A program made the translations under genes and the position numbers. From JAWOGN01 sp046496815 (lineage in GTDB: Bacteria; Desulfobacterota; DSM-4660; Desulfatiglandales; Desulfatiglandaceae), in NCBI GenBank assembly GCA_046496815.1, contig JAWOGN010000141.1:1-8054 (forward strand): 8,054 nt of DNA, written 5' to 3'. Below are positions 1 to 6,188 of the stretch, one piece after another (the first letter of the stretch is position 1; each line of letters opens with the position of its first letter). The notes under the pieces were generated by a model that was given only the letters and a program-made list of their open reading frames with translations, made no database searches and had not been told where the DNA came from.

Positions 1-140
1 CATCCACTGCCGCCCATGATGATGAAGACATCCCCCCGGTTTATGGTGAAGTTGAGATCCCGCATGACCACAAAGTCGCCATAGGCCATGGTGAGATCAC
101 TCACCCGGATCTTTACCTCCGACGTCTCGACCGGCTTCAC
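1..140 (-). CDS. ABC transporter ATP-binding protein, N-terminal part (MlaF-like), cut by window edge
   Basis: Only the first 46 codons are present; the gene runs off the left edge. The protein opens with a short leader, then a typical ABC ATPase first strand (IRVSDLTMAYGDFVVMRDLN), an aromatic A-loop tyrosine at residue 20, and the start of Walker A (MGGSG at 42-46, where the next codon begins TG, fitting the usual GGSGCGKST). ABC ATPases of this kind power transport at the inner membrane. The wording 'FIIMGGSGCGKST' is what I associate with MlaF/Ttg2A-type ATPases of the phospholipid-trafficking system in deltaproteobacteria, but that subfamily call is inference because the signature motif, Walker B and the partner genes are outside the window. 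The GTG start at 140 is chosen because AAGGAG lies 7 nt upstream. The ATG at residue 18 is too far inside the fold. Confidence 0.8.
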   Translation of the reverse strand, partial: MKPVETSEVKIRVSDLTMAYGDFVVMRDLNFTINRGDVFIIMGGSG

Positions 141-184
141 TCTTTTCTCCTTGAAGACAACAAAGATTAGGTGGATTTATGAAT

Positions 185-226
185 TCCTTCTTGCCTCGCC
201 TGTCGGCACGCCGGCGCCAAGAAGGA
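185..226. repeat. 9-bp perfect inverted repeat (hairpin) upstream of the ABC gene
   Basis: TCCTTCTTG at 185-193 is exactly complementary to CAAGAAGGA at 218-226, with a 24-nt GC-rich loop containing GCCGGC and GGCGCC. It lies about 45 nt upstream of the ABC ATPase start on the transcribed side. No T-run follows on the minus strand, so it does not look like an intrinsic terminator. It could be a 5'-UTR hairpin or an operator; the role is unknown. Confidence 0.5.
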
Positions 227-260
227 GCGAGTTCAAACCCTGAAGGCTGAACCTGGGATT

Positions 261-562
261 TCGTATCATTTACCCCTTTGAAAATCCCCAATATCGGAAA
301 AGGGGGGCCGTTGGGATCTCTTTGAGAAGGCTGCAAATGCTGCCCTCATTCCATGGAACGGCAGCGAGGACTTAAAATTCATTCCGGGACAGCCCCGGAG
401 GAAAATCTCTTGCGCACCTGAGGTCTTCTCTGCCTGCACCGAGCCCCTTATTTCGGGTATGGGGGCGTTCCACGTGTAGTGTAGAGTTTGTGTTGCAGCC
501 TTCTCAAAGAGATCCCAACGGCCCCAAACCCACAATTTCAAAGCGCTAAATTCATACGATTC
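261..562. repeat. Large palindromic element: perfect 33-bp inverted repeat inside imperfect longer arms
   Basis: Positions 304-336 and 493-525 are perfect reverse complements over 33 bp (starting GGGGCCGTTGGGATC on the left arm). Similarity continues outward with gaps: the left arm has CGTAT, ATTTA and CTTTGAAA (262-283) and the right arm has the complementary blocks in the same order back to about 558. A 10-nt block is present only in the left arm. The centre (337-492) holds further small hairpins. No transposase is encoded and no clear target-site duplication was found, although GGATTT occurs just outside both ends (256-261 and 563-568). The element fills most of the gap between the iron-sulfur gene's stop (574) and the ABC gene. 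It fits a miniature inverted-repeat element or another dispersed palindromic repeat; copy number cannot be seen from one window. Confidence 0.75.
339..365. repeat. Hairpin inside the palindromic element
   Basis: GCTGCC (339-344) pairs with GGCAGC (360-365). Between them lies the self-complementary TTCCATGGAA, so the whole can fold as a nearly continuous stem. A second small stem, CCGGG/CCCGG, lies around 386-400. These make the centre of the element strongly structured on either strand. Confidence 0.5.
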
Positions 563-573
563 GGATTTGTTTA

Positions 574-2202
574 TCAAGGTCCCAGCAGAAGCTGGTTTTT
601 CAGAGAGCGGGACTCTCCTGCTGCGATGGTTCTGATGGCCGGTTTTCCCTTCACCGGGCATTTGTTTTCACAGATCCCACATCCCACGCACCTTTTAAGG
701 TCCACATAAGGCAATTGGACTTTGAGATTCCTGCCATCCGCGCCTGCGACGATGTCTTCACGAAGATAAATGGCCTTGGGGGAGGTGGGGCAGTGTTCCT
801 CACACACAATACAGGGGCCATTGCCGGACCAGGGCAGGCACCTTCCCCGATCCACATAAGCGGAACCGATTCTGATCGGCGTGTCGGTCTTCTCCTTAAC
901 CGAAATGTTCTTGATGGCTCCTGTGGGACAAACACTCCCACATAAGGTACAGGTATATTCGCAGTAACCCTGGTTCATGACAAGATGGGGGGTCCAGAAT
1001 CCGCCCATGCCGGCTTCGGTCAGGGTCGGGTTGATGACGTTGGTTGGGCACACCTTCATACACAAGCCGCAACGCTGACACAGGGTGAGAAAATCTTTTT
1101 CCGGAAGCGCTCCGGGAGGCCTTATGAGGCGGGCGTCGGACACCTTGTCTATTTGCCCGTCCAGACGTGCCAACAGGGGTAGAGAGACACCGGCCACCAA
1201 GCCCCCCAATACAGCGCGGCGGCCCAAATCCGGGGCCTTGTTTGGATGCGGCGCCCACTTGAACCGAAAGGCGAGCGCCTGCTCAGGACAAACATCAAAG
1301 CAATTGAAGCACATGAAACATTCCGCGCTCTCCCACTTCCGACCGGGGATGGGGGTTGCAGCCCCTTGGCAGCTTTTGGTGCACAATTTGCAATTCGTGC
1401 ATCTTTCCGGGTACTTCTCCAATTTCAGTATGCTGAAACGGGAGCAAACACCCAGGAGTGCGCCCAGCGGGCAAAGGGTGCGACACCAGAAGCGCGGGCG
1501 GATCCGATTGAGAAACAAAACGACAAGAAACAGGAAACCGATAAGCCATGCGGTGTGAAAAGCGACTGCCGCGTAGCCGAACACAGGCGAGACAAAAACC
1601 TCCGCAGCATAGCTTGAGAGATTCAAGACCTTTATGTCGCTTTGAGCCAGCATATCAAAGAATGCACGAATCCCCCCACCCAGAGCGGGGAGGATCGCCA
1701 GCGCCACCGAACGAAATAGAAATGATATGGGATCCATCAAGCCGATGAAATTCAGGCCGAGGACGGCTCCTAACAAAAGCCCAATCAGGACAAAATACTT
1801 GATTCTTTGACTCGCCGTCTTTTGGTTGGCCCGCACCATCTGATTTCCTTTGAGAGCGGGTTTTGCCCGGCTCACCAAATGGTGAAGGGTGCCGAACGGG
1901 CAGATGAATCCGCAGAAGACCCTCCCCAGAAGAAGGGTCAAGGCTAGGACCCCGATGGCCCACATGAACCCTTGGACCCATCGCCCGCCGGAAAGAAGCG
2001 AGGAAAGCCAGACAAGCGGATCCAGCTCGAAGAAGAAAGTTACGGGCTGATCCAGACGAATATCCTGTTCCGTGCCGACAAAAGCGGAATAATCGAAATA
2101 CATGTCCGCCGGGATTCGAGTTTCCACCAGCAGGAAGAGGAAAAGCAACAAAAAGAAGGCCTGGCTGACTCTTCGTATCCGGACAAGGTGTTTTGCCTTC
2201 AT
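574..2202 (-). CDS. Membrane polyferredoxin, NapH-NapG-like fusion
   Basis: This 542-residue protein probably passes electrons between the quinone or cytoplasmic pool and an exported partner. The N-terminal half is NapH-like: hydrophobic segments at about 11-28, 75-95, 134-156 and 209-232, the two CxxxCP motifs (C97/C101 and C240/C244), and two ferredoxin cysteine sets (268-278 and 295-305). A hydrophobic segment at 330-346 preceded by a twin arginine (R328-R329) follows. The C-terminal half is NapG-like, with four cysteine sets starting at 375, 414, 455 and 505; the sets at 414 and 455 have altered spacing. Up to six [4Fe-4S] clusters are therefore possible. No nap catalytic subunit is nearby, so nitrate reduction is not implied. 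The ATG overlaps the DUF362 stop by 4 nt (ATGA) with only a weak Shine-Dalgarno sequence, which suggests translational coupling. The fold family is secure; the physiological substrate is unknown. Confidence 0.88.
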   Translation of the reverse strand: MKAKHLVRIRRVSQAFFLLLFLFLLVETRIPADMYFDYSAFVGTEQDIRLDQPVTFFFELDPLVWLSSLLSGGRWVQGFMWAIGVLALTLLLGRVFCGFICPFGTLHHLVSRAKPALKGNQMVRANQKTASQRIKYFVLIGLLLGAVLGLNFIGLMDPISFLFRSVALAILPALGGGIRAFFDMLAQSDIKVLNLSSYAAEVFVSPVFGYAAVAFHTAWLIGFLFLVVLFLNRIRPRFWCRTLCPLGALLGVCSRFSILKLEKYPERCTNCKLCTKSCQGAATPIPGRKWESAECFMCFNCFDVCPEQALAFRFKWAPHPNKAPDLGRRAVLGGLVAGVSLPLLARLDGQIDKVSDARLIRPPGALPEKDFLTLCQRCGLCMKVCPTNVINPTLTEAGMGGFWTPHLVMNQGYCEYTCTLCGSVCPTGAIKNISVKEKTDTPIRIGSAYVDRGRCLPWSGNGPCIVCEEHCPTSPKAIYLREDIVAGADGRNLKVQLPYVDLKRCVGCGICENKCPVKGKPAIRTIAAGESRSLKNQLLLGP

Positions 2203-3146
2203 ACCGTGACTTTCCGCGGGTCCAGTTTTTCCGGATTGCCGGTTCCGAGCCCTTGTTTTTCTGCGAGCCGAATAAACCCAATCTTCTCCGGTTGGGCATC
2301 AAAAAGACGTGCCGCCCATGCATCTGCCGCCACGGGGTCGCTGCTCAAGATCAGGCGGTTTTTGGTCACCACATCCGAGGGACTGCCTCCGGACGGACCG
2401 TTTCTGATCAGGATGCGGGTGGCGTCAATCAACGTGACGGTGGGCTTGAAAAATTGGGCCAGATCCACAACGGTCTGATGAATATCCTGATGGAGCGACC
2501 ATCTGCTGCCGCCGACGCCTCCGATCCAGTTCTTCATTCCGAGGGTCAAAGCGCTCAGGGAGTGATGCTTCGCCACCGGCAGATTAATGATCTTGTCGGC
2601 TTCCACCAGGGGCACAAAAACGGGCCAGACGTCCAGCCGCCGGCCCCGCAACTTCATTTCTCTCATGAGTGACGATCTCGGGTGAATGAGGTCGGCACCG
2701 GTCTTTTTCGCGACCGCCCCCGCGCCGGTGATGGCAAAACAGCGCTTGGCATTGTGGATCGTGTTATCGGCGATCCTGACCTTCTTGGCGCCCGCCTCTT
2801 GGCAAAGCGCTATGACGCTTTCCAGGACTTCGGGGTTGGTGGTGGCGGCGAGATGTGGCGGTCTTGCCCAGGAGATATTGGGTTTGATCACGACGACATC
2901 TCCTTTTGAGACAAATTGACGGATGCCCCCGGCAGCATCAAAAACCTTTTGGGTTAACGCGTGGACGGAATACCCTTCCGTCTCCCCGATTCCCTCAATG
3001 ATCAAACTCTCTTTTTGCGTTCCGGCCCCAAAAGCGGACGGGATTTGAGATCTCCAGGGCACGGCACCGGAAAGGGCGATTCCGCCGGATATCTGAAGCA
3101 GGCGTTTCATTGACTCCCTTCTGCTGATCAAATCATGCGTATTCAT
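2199..3146 (-). CDS. DUF362 domain protein with Tat-like signal
   Basis: This 315-residue protein matches the DUF362 family (PF04015) as I know it. It has a conserved core with KPNISW near residue 88, a central KHHSLSALTLGMKNWIG block, LHQDIHQ, and a late VTLIDATRILIRNGPSGG stretch. The biochemical role of the family is not settled. The N-terminus SRRESMKRLL followed by a hydrophobic stretch resembles a twin-arginine signal (S-R-R-x-x-x-K), which implies export, probably to the periplasm. The start is taken at the ATG at 3146, because GAGGT sits 7 nt upstream; a GTG at 3167 would add seven residues with no better ribosome site. It is the first gene of a two-gene operon with the polyferredoxin. 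No CxxC ferredoxin motif is visible, so electrons would have to come from the partner protein. Confidence 0.88.
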   Translation of the reverse strand: MNTHDLISRRESMKRLLQISGGIALSGAVPWRSQIPSAFGAGTQKESLIIEGIGETEGYSVHALTQKVFDAAGGIRQFVSKGDVVVIKPNISWARPPHLAATTNPEVLESVIALCQEAGAKKVRIADNTIHNAKRCFAITGAGAVAKKTGADLIHPRSSLMREMKLRGRRLDVWPVFVPLVEADKIINLPVAKHHSLSALTLGMKNWIGGVGGSRWSLHQDIHQTVVDLAQFFKPTVTLIDATRILIRNGPSGGSPSDVVTKNRLILSSDPVAADAWAARLFDAQPEKIGFIRLAEKQGLGTGNPEKLDPRKVTV

Positions 3147-3153
3147 TGTCGTT

Positions 3154-3158
3154 ACCTC
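3154..3158 (-). promoter_or_regulatory. Ribosome binding site deciding the DUF362 start
   Basis: GAGGT on the minus strand lies 7 nt before the ATG at 3146. It favours this start over the upstream in-frame GTG at 3167. Confidence 0.7.
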
Positions 3159-3220
3159 GCATATCACGTGAGGGTTAGTTAGTGCTCATCCATTAACAGG
3201 CATTTATGGATTCGCGCGAT

Positions 3221-3298
3221 GAGCTTTCAGCTTTCGGCTTTCAGCAAAAGACGACATGAAAGACAAGGTTTTGGCTGATTGCTGACCGCTGAAAGCTC
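3221..3298. repeat. Heptamer-repeat hairpin in the DUF362 5' region
   Basis: GAGCTTTCAGC (3221-3231) is the exact reverse complement of 3288-3298. Inward, both arms continue in a 7-nt rhythm of the type AGCNNTC (left arm AGCTTTC, then a GGC variant; right arm the complement of AGCGGTC and AGCAATC), giving about 30-nt imperfect arms around a short loop. Short tandem heptamers of this style occur as dispersed repeats in several bacterial groups. No T-run follows, so a terminator is unlikely. It lies in the probable 5' leader of the DUF362 operon. Confidence 0.65.
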
Positions 3299-3351
3299 CA
3301 TCCGGAAATATCTCATTTCTGGATGGACACCAGTTGAAAAGTTTTGTGAAA

Positions 3352-3357
3352 ATTATA
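3352..3357 (-). promoter_or_regulatory. Possible -10 element for the DUF362 operon
   Basis: The minus strand reads TATAAT exactly here, in AT-rich surroundings. The best -35-like hexamer, TTGTCG (3383-3378), is 20 nt away, which is too far for a standard sigma70 site. This is therefore a weak candidate. If real, the leader would be about 200 nt long and would contain the heptamer hairpin. Confidence 0.25.
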
Positions 3358-3387
3358 AAATATATTCTAAAACATGACGACAATTTT

Positions 3388-3404
3388 ACAAGCTTAACAA
3401 GCTT
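3388..3404. repeat. Direct repeat of ACAAGCTT, 9-nt period
   Basis: ACAAGCTT occurs at 3388-3395 and again at 3397-3404, separated by one base; each copy contains the palindrome AAGCTT. It lies just upstream of the possible minus-strand promoter. It could be a regulator-binding site, but no regulator is identifiable. Confidence 0.35.
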
Positions 3405-3464
3405 TTGGTGTTTCTCACAGTCGGAAGGAAAATACAAGGATGAGCGTCTCAACTTGATCCTGCT

Positions 3465-3476
3465 TTCCCCGGGGAA
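3465..3476. promoter_or_regulatory. 12-bp perfect palindrome upstream of the kinase gene
   Basis: TTCCCCGGGGAA is fully self-complementary and lies 69 nt before the kinase start. It could be an operator for a dimeric regulator or simply a small hairpin. No known consensus is claimed. Confidence 0.3.
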
Positions 3477-3532
3477 TCTTGAACCGATCAGTTTAGGTCT
3501 GAGTTAAACGTCGAAATTCATGTCGGGTCGTC

Positions 3533-3540
3533 GGGAGGAG
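3533..3540 (+). promoter_or_regulatory. Strong ribosome binding site supporting a TTG start
   Basis: GGGAGGAG places its GGAGG core 7 nt before the TTG at 3546. The next in-frame ATG (3630) has only a poor purine stretch upstream, so this site decides in favour of TTG. Confidence 0.65.
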
Positions 3541-3545
3541 CTTCC

Positions 3546-5462
3546 TTGACTTTTTCCGCTGTTTTTGTTAACAGAAAAATTTATAAATTGAATTCTTCCA
3601 ACCTGCCGAGAGAAAGTGTGTCGGTCACCATGCTTACGTCTTTAGAGAACATGTTCGAACTTGTACAGCAGGAACCCTGGGCAAAGGAAATTCCCGCCGA
3701 CTCCGGGTTTTGGGACCGTCTCATGGAATGGACGGAAGAGTACATGCTTTCCGAATTCCTGGATCAGGTGATTCGGCAGGTGGATGAAATCGTGGAAATC
3801 GACCCCGATCTTTCCGAACGCCAAATACTGGAAAACGCCACCCGTTCCATGGTGGAATTTCTGAAGGCCCATTCCGCTTCGGTCAGGATCTACGATCCCC
3901 TTACCGAACAGATGCTGTCCTACGGATCTTATCCTTTGGATGAGGCGTCACGGGAAACCTATATCCCCCTGAATGGAAGCATTGCCGGTGACGTGGTCAA
4001 GAGCCGCTCTCCCTGTTTGGTACCCGACATTCTCCAGGAAGCGCGTTACCATAATAAGGGCGTTGTTCAAAGGCGAGGCGTTCATTCTTTGATGGCGATC
4101 CCGCTCGAAATCACGCGGTTTTTCCCGGGTGAACGGGATACGGTCGGAGTTATCCAGATATACTACGCCGAAAAGGGTCGCACCATTGCGCCGCTTGAAA
4201 TTCGAATGGCCAACCTTATGGCCAAGCGATTGAGCTTTGTGATTGCGCGCAAAAAAATCCTCTCCATGCAAAAGAGCAATGAAAAAAAAGAGGCGATCGT
4301 CGGTCGGATATTTCGGACCCTGGGACGCCGGGGAGGCGTCAAACTCAAAGAAGTCTTTAATCAGGTGATGCCGGAGCTGGCGGATATCGTCAGTCTCCAA
4401 AGCACTGCACTTTTTTCAGTCACGGATGACTTCAATCATGTCATTCTCGAGGCCGGATTCCCGGAGACCGGCGGGTATCACAGCATCGGCAAATGTTTTC
4501 CTGCCGGCAGCGAACCGGCATTTGAAGTCCTGTTGAACCTGCGGGATTATGCAACGGATTCTCCCCATGAAATCCTGACCCCCTCTTATCTCCTTATCGT
4601 GGACCCTCAACGAAGCGAATTGATATCGGGAAATATGAAGCGGTTTGCCGAGATTTACGGGATTAACTCCATACTATATATCCCGCTCGGCGTTGATGGG
4701 GAGATCAGCCACATCATGACCTTTGATGCTGTGGACCAAAGGCAACGCTACACGCCTGAAGAAGTCGATGTTTTTCTGTTTCTGGGCCTGGAATTGATGA
4801 AAGCGCAAAAGATGGAAAGACTCGATGACACCCTGCACGATTTTAAAAACCCAGCCATCGCCATAGCCGGTTTCGCCCGAAGGCTTAAAGCATTGCTCGA
4901 AGGTGAGATAGGTGCGGAGTCGAAACCGCAGGTTCAAAGGTACCTGGATATTCTTTTTCAGGAAACAAGCCGCCTGCAGGAACTGGCACTCAGCATCTAC
5001 AAGGTCGGAAAAGAGGAAGTGGTCAGCCTGACGGAAGTGCTTCAGCGACGCTTTGAGATCAACGAGGAGGCCATTCGAGAACAACTCAGGCAGAATATCA
5101 CACTGAGGGAAGGTCCATTCGAGCCGGATCTCACGGTGAGATGTTACGTCACGCATCTGGAGAGGGTATTTGACAATTTGCTGAACAATGCCACGAAAGC
5201 GATTCCACTCAGAGGCGGAGAATTATCTATTCGTACTTACGCCGACGGGGATTGGGCGTGCGCCGAAATCAGCAATACCGGCCACATATATGAAAAGGAT
5301 CGACAAAAACTTCTTGAAGGGGACGGTGAAGGATCGGGGCGCGGTCTTTACATCACGGACCGAATCATGCGTTTGCTGAAAGGAAAAATCGAAATTAAAG
5401 GCGGAATGCAAACCACCACGTTTGTTGTCAGTCTCCCGCGTCACCGGGATGACGGGACGTAA
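3546..5462 (+). CDS. Soluble sensor histidine kinase with two GAF-like domains
   Basis: This 638-residue protein has no membrane segment, so it should sense a cytoplasmic signal. In order: an N-terminal helical part (about 30-85), a GAF domain (about 88-235, including IPLNGSIAGDVVKS and a GVIQIYY strand), a helical linker, a second and weaker GAF-like domain (about 265-420), a HisKA dimerisation helix with phospho-acceptor H431 in LHDFKNPAIAIAG, and a HATPase domain (N-box DNLLNNATKAI with N544/N548; G1-like SNTGHIY; G2 GSGRGLYITDRIM at 596-608). The H-box HDFKNP differs from the common HELRTP type. The catalytic set looks complete. No response regulator is in the window, so the kinase is an orphan here. 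The start is TTG at 3546, supported by its ribosome site; ATG at 3630 is the alternative and would remove 28 residues without touching a domain. Confidence 0.9.
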   Translation: MTFSAVFVNRKIYKLNSSNLPRESVSVTMLTSLENMFELVQQEPWAKEIPADSGFWDRLMEWTEEYMLSEFLDQVIRQVDEIVEIDPDLSERQILENATRSMVEFLKAHSASVRIYDPLTEQMLSYGSYPLDEASRETYIPLNGSIAGDVVKSRSPCLVPDILQEARYHNKGVVQRRGVHSLMAIPLEITRFFPGERDTVGVIQIYYAEKGRTIAPLEIRMANLMAKRLSFVIARKKILSMQKSNEKKEAIVGRIFRTLGRRGGVKLKEVFNQVMPELADIVSLQSTALFSVTDDFNHVILEAGFPETGGYHSIGKCFPAGSEPAFEVLLNLRDYATDSPHEILTPSYLLIVDPQRSELISGNMKRFAEIYGINSILYIPLGVDGEISHIMTFDAVDQRQRYTPEEVDVFLFLGLELMKAQKMERLDDTLHDFKNPAIAIAGFARRLKALLEGEIGAESKPQVQRYLDILFQETSRLQELALSIYKVGKEEVVSLTEVLQRRFEINEEAIREQLRQNITLREGPFEPDLTVRCYVTHLERVFDNLLNNATKAIPLRGGELSIRTYADGDWACAEISNTGHIYEKDRQKLLEGDGEGSGRGLYITDRIMRLLKGKIEIKGGMQTTTFVVSLPRHRDDGT

Positions 5463-5483
5463 TAATTATAGCGCCGCCGGGGT

Positions 5484-6122
5484 ATGCCGGGCATGAACAA
5501 TAAAATTTCGGAGAGGCGAGAAAAAATCGCCCCGGGTGAATTGGCTTTCGATATCGACGGTGTCTTTGCGGACACATTTCGTGTGTTCGTCAAGACAGCC
5601 GGAGCGTATGGCGTGTCTGTGGAATATGAAGACATCACGGAGTACAATTTTCGTGAAGTCATCGATATTGATGAAGAAACAAGCAACGACATCATTCGAA
5701 AAATTCTGGATAATCCACTCGCGATGGGTATCCCACCCGTCACGGGAGCCGTGGAGGTATTGACCCGGCTTTCGCAACTTGGACCGCTTCTTTTTGTCAC
5801 CGCTCGACCCGAAAGGGAATCGATCCTCGAGTGGGTAGAGGAAACGTTGCGGCCGGTGGACACCGGCATCATCCGGCTTGAGGCCACTTGCACGCACCAG
5901 GAAAAGCTCCCGGTTTTGTTGGAATACGGCATCCGTTACTTCGTTGAAGACCGCCTGGATACCTGTTATTTGCTTGAAAAGACACCCATCACCCCCATTG
6001 TTTTTGAACAGCCGTGGAACCGGAAACCCCATCCGTTTCAAACCGTGAGAAACTGGTCCGAAATTGAGGCCTTGATTCAATGGCAGGTGGAAGAAAAACA
6101 CGGAAAAGACTTGACAACATAG
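5484..6122 (+). CDS. HAD-family phosphatase, NT5C-type 5'-nucleotidase-like
   Basis: This 212-residue protein shows the HAD phosphohydrolase motifs: motif I DIDGVFAD (nucleophile D23, acid/base D25), motif II VTARP (T106), a conserved lysine in HQEK (K141), and motif III FVEDR (E155-D156). A helical cap insert lies at about 30-85, and the C-terminus contains IVFEQPWNR, which resembles 5'(3')-deoxyribonucleotidase-like (NT5C) proteins. The substrate is probably a phosphorylated small molecule such as a nucleotide; the exact one cannot be read from sequence. It begins 21 nt after the kinase stop on the same strand, so co-transcription is likely, although no functional link is obvious. The ribosome site is poor for both candidate starts (ATG 5484 and ATG 5493), so the start is uncertain by three residues. 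Confidence 0.82.
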   Translation: MPGMNNKISERREKIAPGELAFDIDGVFADTFRVFVKTAGAYGVSVEYEDITEYNFREVIDIDEETSNDIIRKILDNPLAMGIPPVTGAVEVLTRLSQLGPLLFVTARPERESILEWVEETLRPVDTGIIRLEATCTHQEKLPVLLEYGIRYFVEDRLDTCYLLEKTPITPIVFEQPWNRKPHPFQTVRNWSEIEALIQWQVEEKHGKDLTT

Positions 6123-6138
6123 CGAAGAAACGTATCAT
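6111..6138 (+). promoter_or_regulatory. Sigma70-like promoter for the FmdB-type gene
   Basis: TTGACA (6111-6116, perfect consensus) is followed after 16 nt by TATCAT (6133-6138, five of six matches). The -35 lies inside the last codons of the HAD gene. Transcription would start near 6145 and give a leader of about 45 nt ending in the strong AGGAGGT at 6177-6183. Confidence 0.6.
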
Positions 6139-6188
6139 TTTATTGTATTTTTTCTGATGTAACTCTTGAATGTAATAGGAGGTCTACC

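Larger units (their letters stand above)
141..573. other. 433-bp gene-free stretch between two minus-strand genes
   Basis: No convincing coding region is present. The open frames that cross it translate the inverted repeat and show no family resemblance. It holds the 185-226 hairpin and the 261-562 palindromic element. A promoter for the ABC gene is expected on the minus strand between about 150 and 260, but I see no good -35/-10 pair. The palindrome lies directly downstream of the iron-sulfur gene and would form a long stem in read-through RNA, so it may limit transcription into the ABC gene. Confidence 0.6.
3147..3545. other. Divergent 399-bp intergenic control region
   Basis: It separates the minus-strand DUF362 operon from the plus-strand kinase gene. 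The middle (about 3330-3410) is clearly AT-rich compared with its surroundings. Seen inside it are the heptamer hairpin (3221-3298), a possible minus-strand -10, a direct repeat (3388-3404) and a 12-bp palindrome (3465-3476). A minus-strand open frame at 3204-3452 reads through the hairpin and the AT-rich block; it lacks family resemblance and is not called. No convincing plus-strand promoter was found for the kinase. Confidence 0.6.

Noticed and set aside
266..661. 131-codon minus-strand open frame across the palindromic element
   Set aside because: It is a translation of the inverted repeat and of the 3' end of the iron-sulfur gene in another frame; no domain resemblance, and the repeat explains the open frame.
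574..2202. Periplasmic nitrate reductase (nap) operon
   Set aside because: Only NapH- and NapG-like parts are seen, fused together; there is no napA, napB or napD, and the partner is DUF362.
1655..2323. 222-codon minus-strand open frame overlapping the NapGH-like gene
   Set aside because: It is a shadow frame of the polyferredoxin and DUF362 genes, low in hydrophobic pattern and rich in arginine, glycine and serine, as expected of out-of-frame reading.
3204..3452. 82-codon minus-strand open frame in the divergent intergenic region
   Set aside because: It runs through the heptamer hairpin and the AT-rich block, has no clear ribosome site and no recognisable family.
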